Positions 1 to 8,275 of a stretch of DNA of 64,000 nucleotides are shown in pieces. The translations under genes were made by a program, and so were the position numbers. Each line of letters opens with the position of its first letter. The stretch's first letter is position 1. The notes beneath the pieces were generated by a model. That model had not been told where the DNA came from. It was given only the letters and a program-made list of their open reading frames with translations, and did no database searches. The stretch covers positions 6,699,501 to 6,763,500 of the forward strand of contig AP017424.1 in NCBI GenBank assembly GCA_002355495.1. Reading direction: 5' to 3'. This stretch comes from Streptomyces laurentii. GTDB taxonomy: Bacteria > Actinomycetota > Actinomycetes > Streptomycetales > Streptomycetaceae.

Positions 1-1
1 G

Positions 2-526
2 GAGGGCGGCAGGAAGGACGACTTCGGCGACGTACGCAAGGACGTGGAGACGTACACCAAGCCGGGAGCGACGATCGCGGGCATTGTGTCCGAGGCGCGG
101 GCGGAAGCCATGTACGTCGAAAAGACGGCGGGGGACTCCGAGTTCAACGAGGGCCTCAAGGAGGGTACGAAGTGGGCCGACCGCGCCTTCGGAGTCGTCA
201 GCAAGCCGCTGGAGGCCTCCGGAGTCGGCTCACCGCTGGCCTGGGTCGTCGAGGACATCAAGGAATCCGTCACGAAGAACTATGAGAGGGACACAGGGGA
301 GGAGGCCGTGACAAGCTCGAGCGAATATCTGGACAAGCAGCGGCAGGCGAGCGCCACGGCCGCGCGCCAGGCCGCCGAACTTGGGGCCAAGGAAGCCGGT
401 CTGAGCGTGGAGGAACAGCGGAAGTTCGGCGACGACGCCGAGAACGCGGCCAACGCCGGGTACGACGAAGGCCGGGGCCGGCAGAGCGGCTACGTGCCGC
501 CGGCGAAGAGCGGAGGCGACGGGTGA
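2..526 (+). CDS. Hypothetical protein, 5' end outside the window
   Basis: The reading frame is open from the second base of the window, so the gene begins upstream and only its C-terminal ~174 residues are present. A GTG at 44 is in frame but has no clear ribosome binding site. The visible part is hydrophilic and helical, rich in Ala, Glu, Lys and Asp, with no signal peptide or membrane segment, and ends in a Gly-rich tail. It may be the C-terminus of one of the large helical actinobacterial proteins of unknown function (DUF6571-like), but I cannot confirm that. The stop overlaps the next gene's GTG (GTGA), so the two are probably co-translated and may act together at the envelope. Function unknown. 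Confidence 0.6.
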   Translation, partial: EGGRKDDFGDVRKDVETYTKPGATIAGIVSEARAEAMYVEKTAGDSEFNEGLKEGTKWADRAFGVVSKPLEASGVGSPLAWVVEDIKESVTKNYERDTGEEAVTSSSEYLDKQRQASATAARQAAELGAKEAGLSVEEQRKFGDDAENAANAGYDEGRGRQSGYVPPAKSGGDG

Positions 527-1110
527 TTGTCCTGCCGCGCTCGCGACGTGCGCGGATGGCCGCCGCCCTGGGGGCCGCGGCGCTTCTGGCGGGTGGCGGG
601 GTCTGGTGGTGGCTCGCGGGCAGGTCGGAGCCGGAGCCCGTGGCGGTGCCGCCGGAGGTGTGCGGAGGCGCTCTTCCCGCCGGCCGGAGCGTCGCGGCGC
701 TGCTGCCGGCCGAGGGCGCTCCTTACGCCGAGAGGCTCACGCCGGACTTCACACTGCCGAGCGGATTCTGGTGCGGAGTCACGGCAGGGGGCGTCTACCT
801 GGACTTCGACTACTGGCGTGACGTCTCCTCGGCGTACGACGAGGAGCTCGCCGAGCAGTCACGGAGCCCCGCCAACGCCCGGATCCGGCGGGGGACGGCA
901 CACGGCTACGCGAATGAGAGCAAGGCCGTGCTGTTCGTGGACTGTCCTTCTCCGTCCTCGGGCCGCGAGGAAACGCTGAAGGTGCAGGTTCAGACGCGGA
1001 TGCACGTCGTGGCACGCGGCGACCGGCCGGTGGAGGAATTCGAACGGCTGGTGGGAGATGCCGCCCGCTACGTCGCCGCGCAGGTCGGGTGCGCGCCCGT
1101 GGAGGGGTGA
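523..1110 (+). CDS. Membrane-anchored hypothetical protein
   Basis: 195 residues starting at a GTG that overlaps the upstream stop. The N-terminus is basic and is followed by one hydrophobic segment at about residues 11-33 (ending in WWWL), with no lipobox. The rest should therefore lie outside the membrane, tethered by a single helix. The extracellular part has Cys residues near positions 47, 63, 140 and 190 that could form disulfides. I recognise no enzymatic motif. Co-translation with the upstream helical protein suggests they form a pair. This kind of short anchored protein is common in Streptomyces; function unknown. Confidence 0.7.
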   Translation: MIVLPRSRRARMAAALGAAALLAGGGVWWWLAGRSEPEPVAVPPEVCGGALPAGRSVAALLPAEGAPYAERLTPDFTLPSGFWCGVTAGGVYLDFDYWRDVSSAYDEELAEQSRSPANARIRRGTAHGYANESKAVLFVDCPSPSSGREETLKVQVQTRMHVVARGDRPVEEFERLVGDAARYVAAQVGCAPVEG

Positions 1111-1150
1111 GTGAAGTCGGTCCACGGGGACCCGGTGGGCGCCGACGCGG

Positions 1151-1191
1151 ACGAGGCCCTTTCCCGCGTACCTCCGGGGGAAGGACCTCGT
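1151..1191. terminator. Bidirectional hairpin terminator between convergent genes
   Basis: ACGAGG-C-CCTTTCCC at 1151-1165 pairs with GGGGAAGG-A-CCTCGT ending at 1191, giving about 14 pairs with one mismatch and one G-T pair around an 11-base loop. It lies between the + strand hypothetical gene and the - strand phosphodiesterase gene, so it can end both transcripts. Confidence 0.6.
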
Positions 1192-1229
1192 CGTGCCTGG
1201 TGCTGTGGTGGGGGTGTCAGCCGGTCACG

Positions 1230-2228
1230 TCACTGGCCGGTGACCGGGTAGTGGTCGGACAGGTTGGTGTACGTGTAGTCCTTGCCCCAGCTGCTGACCG
1301 TCCACGGCGCGGTCTGTTCCCGCACCACCGTGTTCGTCCAGCTCGCCGGCCGGGCGTTGCCCGCGCGGTACAGGACGTAGTCGAGGTCCTCGCGCGGGTC
1401 GGTCGGGTAGCGGTCGAGGGCGATCGAGTTGAGCTGGGTGTCGAAGGAGTACGGGTGCCCGTCGCGGGTGTCCGCGCCGGCCAGGCCCGCGTCCGCGAGC
1501 ATCGTCGCGTACTCGGGCGTGCGCGAGTCCACGTTCAGGTCGCCCGCCACGATCACCTGCTCGCCCGCCGGGATGTTCTTGGCGTCGAGGAAGGAGTCGA
1601 CGGCCTTGAACTGGCGGCTGCGCACCTGGGCCGCCTCGCCCGCGCCGCAGCCCGGGTCGGTGGACTGGGTGTGCGTGCCGACCACGTGCACCTTGCTGCC
1701 GCTCACGTCGAGGACCGCGTAGACGAAGCCCTTGTTCGAGAACCAGTCGGAGCCGCAGCCGTCCTTGTACACGAACTGCTCCTTGCGGACCACCGGCCAC
1801 TTGCTGAGCACCGTCACCCCGCCGTCCTCCGGGGTCAGGGCCGAGTAGTTGCCGCCCGTGGCGTCCCAGCCCGACTTCGAGCGGCCGAGGACCGGGGTCT
1901 GGTACGGGTACTGCGCGGCGGCCTTCGCCTTCAGGGCGTCGGACGAGGAGTTGTCGAAGGCTTCCTGGAGCACCACGACGTCCTGGCCCTGGAAGAAGGA
2001 CGCGGCCGGGATCGCCGCGGCCCGGTGGTCCTGTCCCCAGTTCGGGTACAGGTTCTTCGACATGAGGAAGGTGTTGTACGTCAGCACCTTCAGGCGCGGG
2101 GCGGCAGTGGCCGAAGGGGCCGCGGAGGCGGCGGGGGCCGCCGCCGTCAGCGCGGCCGCGGCCAGCGTGACCGACAGGGCGGTGGACAGGGCGGCGCCAG
2201 GGATCCGGCGAAGGGCGGCGAGCGGCAC
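1230..2228 (-). CDS. Secreted sphingomyelin phosphodiesterase-like (DNase I fold) protein
   Basis: 332 residues from a GTG at 2228 that has GGGAG six to ten bases ahead; an upstream ATG would add residues with no signal character. A Sec signal peptide covers about residues 1-36 (basic start, Ala/Leu core, AASAAP cleavage region). The mature protein has the endonuclease/exonuclease/phosphatase signatures in order: LTYNTFLM, LQEAF (metal-binding Glu), GTHTQS, GDLNVD (catalytic Asp/Asn) and the terminal SDHYPV (Asp-His). This order and length fit the bacterial neutral sphingomyelinase group, which cleaves sphingomyelin to ceramide and phosphocholine with a divalent metal. Related enzymes can use other phospholipids or nucleic acid, so substrate is inferred. 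It should be exported and stands alone between a convergent neighbour and a divergent one. Confidence 0.85.
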   Translation of the reverse strand: MPLAALRRIPGAALSTALSVTLAAAALTAAAPAASAAPSATAAPRLKVLTYNTFLMSKNLYPNWGQDHRAAAIPAASFFQGQDVVVLQEAFDNSSSDALKAKAAAQYPYQTPVLGRSKSGWDATGGNYSALTPEDGGVTVLSKWPVVRKEQFVYKDGCGSDWFSNKGFVYAVLDVSGSKVHVVGTHTQSTDPGCGAGEAAQVRSRQFKAVDSFLDAKNIPAGEQVIVAGDLNVDSRTPEYATMLADAGLAGADTRDGHPYSFDTQLNSIALDRYPTDPREDLDYVLYRAGNARPASWTNTVVREQTAPWTVSSWGKDYTYTNLSDHYPVTGQ

Positions 2229-2401
2229 TGATAACTCCCGGGAAGGGTGGGGGTTTGAACCGGCGCCGCACATCAAAGCAGCCGTAGTTACCTTCGGGTA
2301 GCCTTTGGGTGCCGCGAATATGGCCCGCCGCGCACGAGCCGGCCAACTTCACTGCCCCGGGTCCAGGAAAGGCACCCCTCGCAGGCAGGTAGAATGCGCG
2401 C

Positions 2402-2886
2402 ATGACCCTCGCCAACAAGCAGATCTTCCCCATCGACCTGGGTCCCCTGAACCCGGTCTGGGCCGAGCTCATCCTCGGTGCCATCCTCTTCGCCCTGACC
2501 TTCCTGATCCTGGCCAAGGGATCCTCCCGAAGATCAACCGCACGCTCGCCGAGCGTGAGGACGCCATCGACGGCGGCACCGACCGCGCCGACGGCCTGCG
2601 CGCCGAGGCCACCGCCGTCCGTGAGCAGTACGAGGCCGAGCTGGCCGAGGCCCGCCACGACGCGGCCCGCATCCGCTCGCAGGCCACCGAGGAAGGCTCG
2701 AAGGCCATCGCCGCCGCCCGTGCCGAGGGCATCGCCGAGCGCGACGGCATCCTGGCCGCCGGCCACCAGCAGATCGCCGCGGAGCGCGAGACCGCCGAGC
2801 GCGAGCTCGCCGGTGACGTCGACTCCTGGGCCCACGCCCTCGCCGGCCGCATCGTCGGCGAGCCGGTCGGCGCCCAGCGCGCCTGA
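2402..2886 (+). pseudogene. Orphan ATP synthase b-subunit-like protein, interrupted by a -1 frameshift
   Basis: Reading starts at ATG 2402 with residues for a short periplasmic end and one membrane helix (about residues 18-39, ending LAKG), then leaves frame at the GGG of 2518-2520. The frame one base earlier resumes exactly there with ILPKINRTLAERE and runs as a charged helical stalk to the TGA at 2884-2886. Restoring one G (AAGGGGATC) joins both parts into a protein of about 161 residues. An N-terminal helix plus a long Ala/Glu/Arg coiled coil is the architecture of F0 subunit b (AtpF). No other ATP synthase genes are near, so this is a stand-alone paralogue and the partner is unknown. The break may be a sequencing error because similar ones occur at 3309 and 47019. 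Confidence 0.7.
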
Positions 2887-2905
2887 CGCACCGCGCACAC
2901 CCGTA

Positions 2906-2947
2906 CGGGGCCGTGCCCCGGGCCATCGAGCCCGGGTCACGGCCCCG
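2906..2947 (+). terminator. Long hairpin terminator
   Basis: CGGGGCCGTG-C-CCCGGGC at 2906-2923 pairs with GCCCGGG-T-CACGGCCCCG at 2930-2947: 17 pairs, one mismatch and a six-base loop, 20 bases after the AtpF-like stop. Confidence 0.75.
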
Positions 2948-3038
2948 CGTCGTATCCGCGACCGCCCGGCCGGACGGAACACGTCCGCGACCGGCTCGAC
3001 GAGGCCGTACGAGGCCGGTGAACCGGCAGGCCGCACCC

Positions 3039-3092
3039 GGACCGCCGGACTGCCGGACCGCCGGACCGCCGGACTGCCGGGCCGCCGGGCCG
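3039..3092. repeat. 8-bp tandem repeat GGACYGCC
   Basis: Six adjacent 8-base units (GGACCGCC, GGACTGCC, GGACCGCC, GGACCGCC, GGACTGCC, GGGCCGCC) fill 3039-3086, with a partial unit after. It lies in the ~279-base gap between the AtpF-like gene and the oxygenase gene, where I see no other feature apart from the terminator. Such GC-rich short repeats can expand by slippage; no function can be assigned. Confidence 0.7.
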
Positions 3093-3165
3093 TTCGGGCC
3101 TTGCAGGCCGTACACGGTCCGAGGCAGCCTGAGAAGCGAACAGCGAAAAGGCACGAGGGAACCGC

Positions 3166-4100
3166 ATGAGCGAGAACGTCCGTACGTCCCGTCCGGCACC
3201 GGACCCCGCGGCACGGCCCGCCCGCCGTCCGGAGCGGGTGTCCGAGCGGATATCCGAGCGCGAGCCCGTACCGCCGCCCGTCGGCGGGGTGCTGTGGACC
3301 GTCGCCGGGACATACGGGGACTGCTGATGCTGCCCGCCGCCCTCACCCTGCAGGTCGCCCACCCCGCCGTCGGCGCCGGCGTCGACGACCACTCCGTCTT
3401 CCGCACCGACCCGTGGGGCCGCGGCGAGCGCTCCCTGCGCTCGCTCCAGCTGTGGATCTACGGCGGTCCGGCCGCCGCCGAGGAGGGCCGCAGGCTCCGT
3501 GCGATGCACAAGCGGATCCAGGGCACCGACGCCCACGGCCGCCGCTACCACGCCCTCACCCCCGCCCACTACGCGTGGGTGCACGCCACCGGCTACCCCG
3601 TCTTCCGGCACGGCCTCCGTCTCCTGGCCCGTCCGCTCACCGAGGCGCAGGAGCGGCAGCTCTACGCGGAATGGCTCCAGGTCGGCCGGATTCTCGGCAT
3701 CCACGACCGGGAGATGCCGCAGACGATCGAGGAGTTCTGGCCGTACTACCACCGGGTCCTCGACGAGGAGCTCGAAGCCACCGTCGTCGTCCGTGAACTG
3801 CTCGACCCCGACGCGCTCGTCCCGGCCCCCGACCGCGGCCCGCTGCCGCTGCGGCTCGTCCTCCGGACGCTGTGGCCGTGGCTGCGCGGCCCGCTCCAGC
3901 GGGTCCGCGCCTTCGCCACCGTCGGTTTCATGCCCCCGGACGCCCGGGCCGCCCTCGGTCTGGAGTGGACGGCCGCGCAGGACCGCCGCCTGTGCCGCTT
4001 CGCCCGGATCATCCGCCTGGTCGTGCCCGTCCTGCCCGAGCGCCTGCGCTACCTCCCGCTGGCCCGCCGCGCCCGCCGCGCGGCCCGGACGGGTGCCTAG
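3166..4100 (+). pseudogene. MpaB-type oxygenase (DUF2236), interrupted by a -1 frameshift
   Basis: ATG 3166 follows a GAGGGAA ribosome site and reads a polar N-terminus to PPPVGGVLWTVAG, then hits a stop (TGA at 3325-3327). The frame one base earlier carries on without a gap as DIRGLLMLPAALTLQVAHP and runs to the TAG at 4098-4100. One missing G at 3307-3309 (GGGACATAC for GGGGACATAC) explains it. The repaired product is about 311 residues with the DUF2236 pattern: AHPAVGAGVDDHS near residue 65, an RMHKRIQG-like helix, YAWVHATG and a conserved C-terminal basic helix. The family is named for MpaB, a haem-dependent oxygenase of mycophenolic acid synthesis, and the His residues are likely haem ligands. 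Substrate is unknown. The TAG stop is supplied by an inserted repeat element. Confidence 0.75.
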
Positions 4101-4164
4101 TGCTGCGACCGGAACGGTTCACCGGCTCGCGACGCCCGGCAAACCTTTCCGGTCACAGCACTAG
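4097..4164. mobile_element. 68-bp MITE-like inverted-repeat element
   Basis: CTAGTGCTGCGACCGGAA at 4097-4114 and TTCCGGTCACAGCACTAG at 4147-4164 are 18-base inverted repeats with one mismatch. The ends are CTAG, as in IS630/Tc1-type elements that insert at TA, and they share CTAGTGCYG with the IS630-family element at 62371-63595. The 32-base centre has no coding capacity. I recall repeats of this type in Streptomyces intergenic DNA. The left end supplies the stop codon of the upstream oxygenase gene, and the fold could also stop transcription. Confidence 0.65.
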
Positions 4165-4257
4165 GGTCGTCTCCCGGGCCGGCGGCGGACCGGTACGAGC
4201 AGCCCGCGAAGGGGTGCGTGCGCAGGTCGGAAGGCCGGTGCCATAGGCTGGCCTTCC

Positions 4258-4896
4258 ATGGCAATAAGCACATCGCTGTGGTCCTTCGCCCTCGTCGTAG
4301 GGCTTCTCACGCTGACTCCCGGCCTCGACACCGCTCTGATCCTGCGTACCGCCGCCCTCGGCAGGCGCAACAGAGCCTGGGGCGTCGTCCTCGGAATCCA
4401 GTCGGGCACCCTCCTGTGGGGTGCGCTCACCTCCCTCGGGGTGACCGCGCTCTTCACCGCCTCGCACCTCGCCTACATGGCGTTGCGCTGGATCGGTGCC
4501 GCGTATCTCGTCTGGATGGGCGTCCGTATGCTGCGGGACACCTTCCGGGGCCTGCCCACGACCGGCGCCGGCGCATCCGACCCGCTTACCGGGAAGGACT
4601 CGTTCACCGGCGGCTGGCGGCAGGGGACGCTCACCAACCTCCTCAATCCGAAGATGGGTGCCTTCTACGTCGCCGTCCTGCCCCAGTTCGTCCCCGCCGG
4701 CGCACACCACTTCACCATGGGGCTGCTGCTCACCACGGTGCACATCGTCATCGGCCTGATGTGGTCGGCCGTCCTCATCGGCTTCGCCCGAGTGCTGAAC
4801 GGACAGCTGCGACGTCCTCAGGCCCGTCGTCTGCTCGACCGCATCACCGGGACCGTCATCGCCGCCTTCGGCGTCCGGCTCGCTCTCGGCGACTGA
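4258..4896 (+). CDS. LysE family amino-acid exporter
   Basis: 212 residues from ATG 4258. Five to six hydrophobic segments (about residues 6-28, 40-62, 68-88, 118-140, 150-172, 190-208) match the RhtB/LysE exporter fold, and the N-terminal TPGLDTALILRTAALGRRN resembles the family's conserved first loop (usually TPGPxx...G). These carriers export amino acids or small metabolites with the proton gradient; substrate is not deducible. It stands alone downstream of the MITE and converges on a TetR gene. Confidence 0.85.
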   Translation: MAISTSLWSFALVVGLLTLTPGLDTALILRTAALGRRNRAWGVVLGIQSGTLLWGALTSLGVTALFTASHLAYMALRWIGAAYLVWMGVRMLRDTFRGLPTTGAGASDPLTGKDSFTGGWRQGTLTNLLNPKMGAFYVAVLPQFVPAGAHHFTMGLLLTTVHIVIGLMWSAVLIGFARVLNGQLRRPQARRLLDRITGTVIAAFGVRLALGD

Positions 4897-4948
4897 GCGG
4901 TCGGCGCGAGCCGCGCTCCATGGCCTCGGACTCAGCCCGGCCGCGCGC

Positions 4949-5533
4949 TCAGGGCGCCAGCGCGGCGAGATAGGCGTCCACCAGGGCGGTCTGGTGCTCG
5001 GGCGGGAAGGCCGCCGGGTTGAACAGCGCCTGGACGACGAGGCCGAGGGCGAACGACTGCGCGGCGGTGGCCAGGTCGGACGGGTCGCCCGGGGCCAGTT
5101 CGCCGAGGTCCTGCGCGGTCGCGATCAGCTTCGCGAGCCGGTCGCGGCTGGCGCCGTACTTGTCCGCGTAGTCGGCCCCCAGGGCCGGGTCGGAGAGGGC
5201 GGTGTCCCAGGAGGAGACCCAGATCCGGTTGCTCGCCGTGGCCTCGTCGGTGAGCGGCAGGATGTCGAGCAGCGCGGCGCGGACCGCGGCCCGTCCCTGC
5301 TCGGCGGCCCGCCGCGGGCGGGCGGCGGTGCGCTCGTGGAGCAGATCGAGGGCGTACGCGACGAGGTCGCGTTTGGCCGGGAAGTAGTGGGTCAACAGGC
5401 CCGTGGTGGCCCCGAGTTCGGTGGCGACGGCGCGCAGCGTGAGCCCGCTGAACCCGTGCGCGGCCAGGACCCGCCAGACCGCCTCGGAGACATCGCGGCG
5501 GCGGGCCTCGTGGTCCCCCTTGGTACGTGCCAT
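4949..5533 (-). CDS. TetR family transcriptional regulator
   Basis: 194 residues. The DNA-binding domain is at about residues 8-55, with the helix-turn-helix read as LTLRAVATELGATTGLLTHYF. The rest is an all-helical ligand/dimer domain of BetI-like type. It is divergent from an acetyltransferase gene starting 47 bases away. That short shared region (5534-5580) contains AT-richer sequence (GGTAATAGTCATAACG) that probably holds both promoters and the operator, so the likely targets are its own gene and the acetyltransferase. No ligand can be inferred. Confidence 0.85.
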   Translation of the reverse strand: MARTKGDHEARRRDVSEAVWRVLAAHGFSGLTLRAVATELGATTGLLTHYFPAKRDLVAYALDLLHERTAARPRRAAEQGRAAVRAALLDILPLTDEATASNRIWVSSWDTALSDPALGADYADKYGASRDRLAKLIATAQDLGELAPGDPSDLATAAQSFALGLVVQALFNPAAFPPEHQTALVDAYLAALAP

Positions 5534-5580
5534 GCTGCTACGGTAATAGTCATAACGCCTGTTGTGTGAATGGGGTCCGC

Positions 5581-6135
5581 ATGTTTTCCCTCCCCCTGCG
5601 GGACGGTGCCGTCCTCCGGCCGCTCGAAACCTCGCACGCCGAGGAGTTCGCCACCCACCTCGACCGGGCGCGCGACCACATCCGCCCCTGGGTCGGGCCG
5701 GCCTTCGTCACCACCGACGTCGACGGCGCCCGCGCCACCCTCGTCCGTTACGGCGAGCGGCAGGCCGCCGACGGCGGGCGGCTCTACGGGATCTGGCGCG
5801 AGGGCACCCTCGTGGGCGGCGTGATGTTCGTCGCCTTCGACGCCGAGTCCGGCAACTGCGAGCTGGGCTGCTGGCTCGAACCGGCCGGCGAGGGCCACGG
5901 CCTGATCACCGACGCCTGCGCCCTCCTCCTCGACTGGGCCTTCGTCGAGCGCGGTCTGCACCGCGCCGCGTGGCACTGCCGCGCCGACAACGCGCGCAGC
6001 GCCGCCGTGGCCCAGCGGCTCGGCATGACCCTGGAGGGTGTCAGCCGAGAGACCTGGACCTACGACGGCGCCCGCTACGACAAGCAGCAGTGGGCCGTCC
6101 TCGCCCGCGAGTGGCAGGCCCACCGCGCCGTCTGA
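5581..6135 (+). CDS. GNAT family N-acetyltransferase (RimJ/RimL type)
   Basis: 184 residues from ATG 5581, chosen over an upstream ATG because GGGG lies 6-9 bases ahead and the homologous region starts FSLPLRDGAVLRPL. It has the RimJ/RimL layout: an N-terminal RPLE strand, LVGGVMFVAFD, the acetyl-CoA-binding stretch ELGCWLEPAGEGHGLITDA and the conserved NARSAAVAQRLGM helix followed by GV. These enzymes transfer acetyl from acetyl-CoA to protein N-termini or small amines. Divergent from a TetR gene that probably controls it. Confidence 0.85.
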   Translation: MFSLPLRDGAVLRPLETSHAEEFATHLDRARDHIRPWVGPAFVTTDVDGARATLVRYGERQAADGGRLYGIWREGTLVGGVMFVAFDAESGNCELGCWLEPAGEGHGLITDACALLLDWAFVERGLHRAAWHCRADNARSAAVAQRLGMTLEGVSRETWTYDGARYDKQQWAVLAREWQAHRAV

Positions 6136-6202
6136 CGGCACCGACTGACGCCACAGGCCCGCCGCCCCCCTCCCCGTGGAGCGACGGCGGGCCCACGCAG
6201 TC

Positions 6203-6240
6203 GGGAATCCGGACCGGCCCCGGGAATCCGGACCGGCCCC
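6203..6240. repeat. 19-bp tandem duplication
   Basis: GGGAATCCGGACCGGCCCC occurs twice without a gap (6203-6221 and 6222-6240), with a degenerate third copy following. It lies in the 197-base gap between the acetyltransferase and the M1 peptidase gene. No unique spacers separate the copies, so it is not a CRISPR. Confidence 0.8.
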
Positions 6241-6332
6241 GGGAGACCGGACCAGACCGGCCCGTACCCGGACGACCGGACCAGCCCCCGGGACACCGGC
6301 CCGTAGCCGGAAGGCCGGGCCGGCCTCGGCCG

Positions 6333-7874
6333 TCAGCGCCCGTCGCGCGCGTGGACGCTGTTCGTCGCCGCGATCTTCCGCCACGACTTCGGTGCCACGG
6401 GCTTCGCCGTCTTCGCGCCCGGCGCGGCCGCCAGGCCCGCCGCCGCGGCGGCCCGCGCCCCCGGCTTCACCGGCTGGTAGAGCCAGGTGTCGAAGAGCCC
6501 CGCCAGCGGCTTGCCGGAGACCCGCTCCGCGTACCGTACGAAGTCGGACACGTGCGCGTTGCCGTAGGCGTGCTCCTTCGGCCAGCCCTTGAGGATCGCG
6601 AAGAAGTCCGCGTCCCCGATCTCGTCGCGCAGCGCCTGGAGCGCCAGCGCGCCCCGGTCGTACACGGCGGCGTGGAACTGGTCGTCCGCGCCCGGGTCGC
6701 CCGGCTTCACCGTCCAGAACGGGTCGTCCGCCGGCCGCGACGCGTACGTGTAGTCGGCCAGCTCGCGGGCCGTGCCCTCGTCCTCCTTCTCCGACCACAG
6801 CCACTGGCTGTAGCGGGCGAAGCCCTCGTTGATCCAGATGTCCTTCCAGTCCGCGACCGACACGCTGTCGCCATACCACTGGTGCGCCAGCTCGTGCACG
6901 ACCACCGACACGTTGGAGCCGTTCGCGAACTGCCGCGGGCTGTAGAACGGCCGGGTCTGCGTCTCCAGGGCGAAGCCGCTGGGCACGTTCGGCACGTATC
7001 CGCCCAGCGCGCTGAAGGGGTACGGGCCGAAGACCGACTCCAGCCACTCCGCAACCTCGGTGCTGCGTTCGACCGAGGCGCGCGCCGCGCCCGCGTTGGC
7101 GCCGAGGTCCTTGCTGTACGCGTTGAGGACCGGCAGGCCGTTCGCCGTGACGTCGGTGGTGATGTCGAACCTGCCGATGGCGAGCGTCGCCAGGTACGTC
7201 GCCTGCGGCTTGTCGGAGCGCCAGTTGTAGCGGGTCCAGCCCAGCTTCGAGGACTGCGACACCAGCACGCCGTTGCTGATCGCCTGGGTGCCGTCCGGCA
7301 CCCGGACGGAGACGTCGAAGGTCGCCTTGTCCCGCGGGTGGTCGTTCGACGGGAACCACCACGCGGCCGCGTCCGGCTCCTGCGCCGCCACGCCCCCGTC
7401 CGGGGTGCGCTGCCAGGCCGACCAGCCGCCGACCTTGAACTCGGACGGCTTGCCGGCGTACCGGACCACCACCGATATCGGCGTGTCCTTCTTCAGCGGG
7501 GCCGCCGGGGTGATCTCCAGCTCGTGCTCGCCGGAGGCGGCGAACGCCGCGACGCGGCCGTTCACCCGCACCTCGCCGGCCCGCAGTCCGAGATCGAGGT
7601 TGAAGCGGGACAGGTCCTGGGTGGTGGTGGCGAGGATCGTCGCCGTGCCCTCCAGCAGGTCCGTCGCGGGCTGGTACGTCAGCCGCAGGTCGTAGTGCGA
7701 GACGTCGTAGCCGCCGTTGCCGCTGGCGGGGTAGTACGAGTCGCCGATACCCGGCGCGCCCGGCGTGGCGCCCGCCCGGGGCGAGGGCCCGCGGCCGGCG
7801 GCGTCCGCCGTGATCGGGACCGCCAGCAGCAGGGCGGCCGCGAGGGCGCTCGGAACGATGATTCTGCGGTGCAC
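6333..7874 (-). CDS. Secreted M1 family metallopeptidase
   Basis: 513 residues from a GTG at 7874 with GGGGAG five bases ahead; an ATG at 7931 is possible but lacks a good site. A signal peptide is evident (VHRRIIVPSALAAALLLAVP, cleavage near ADAAG). The catalytic zinc motif is VVVHELAHQWYGD (HExxH) with the third ligand Glu in WINEGFARYSQ 18 residues on, the M1 arrangement. The N-terminal beta domain (HYDLRLTYQP...) and the tail lacking a long helical ARM domain match the short actinobacterial M1 proteins. It should release N-terminal residues from peptides outside the cell. It is divergent from an M14 carboxypeptidase gene, so two exopeptidases of opposite polarity sit side by side. Confidence 0.9.
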   Translation of the reverse strand: MHRRIIVPSALAAALLLAVPITADAAGRGPSPRAGATPGAPGIGDSYYPASGNGGYDVSHYDLRLTYQPATDLLEGTATILATTTQDLSRFNLDLGLRAGEVRVNGRVAAFAASGEHELEITPAAPLKKDTPISVVVRYAGKPSEFKVGGWSAWQRTPDGGVAAQEPDAAAWWFPSNDHPRDKATFDVSVRVPDGTQAISNGVLVSQSSKLGWTRYNWRSDKPQATYLATLAIGRFDITTDVTANGLPVLNAYSKDLGANAGAARASVERSTEVAEWLESVFGPYPFSALGGYVPNVPSGFALETQTRPFYSPRQFANGSNVSVVVHELAHQWYGDSVSVADWKDIWINEGFARYSQWLWSEKEDEGTARELADYTYASRPADDPFWTVKPGDPGADDQFHAAVYDRGALALQALRDEIGDADFFAILKGWPKEHAYGNAHVSDFVRYAERVSGKPLAGLFDTWLYQPVKPGARAAAAAGLAAAPGAKTAKPVAPKSWRKIAATNSVHARDGR

Positions 7875-8275
7875 GGGTGCTCCCCAAGTCGTGAGAAACG
7901 AACGGCCGCCGGTGCGCGTGGCCGTGTCCATGGCGAGCCCATCAGACCCTGGGAGCTCTGGCACGTCCAGAGCGCCCCCCGTCACATGATCGCCATCCGG
8001 CCGACACGAACCCGCCCGTACCACCCGCGACACGTGTCCCCGTTCCCGCCGGGACTCTTCCGCGCCGGGGGGAGACCGGGATACGTTCCGCCCCATGCCG
8101 ACACGTGTGCGAAGCGCCCGCGACGGCCACCCGGCCGTGCCTCACTGTGTCCGGGGCCCGGGGCGCGTACACCCCCGTCCAGGGCCCGGGTCGCGTCCGT
8201 CCCGCACCGTGCCGTCCCGACCGGCGCCCCCGCGCACGCGACGCGCGCCGGCGCCCCGACCCCCGGTGAGGCCCG

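Noticed and set aside
6203..6240. Direct repeats that might be a CRISPR
   Set aside because: Units are adjacent, with no unique spacers, and no cas genes are near.
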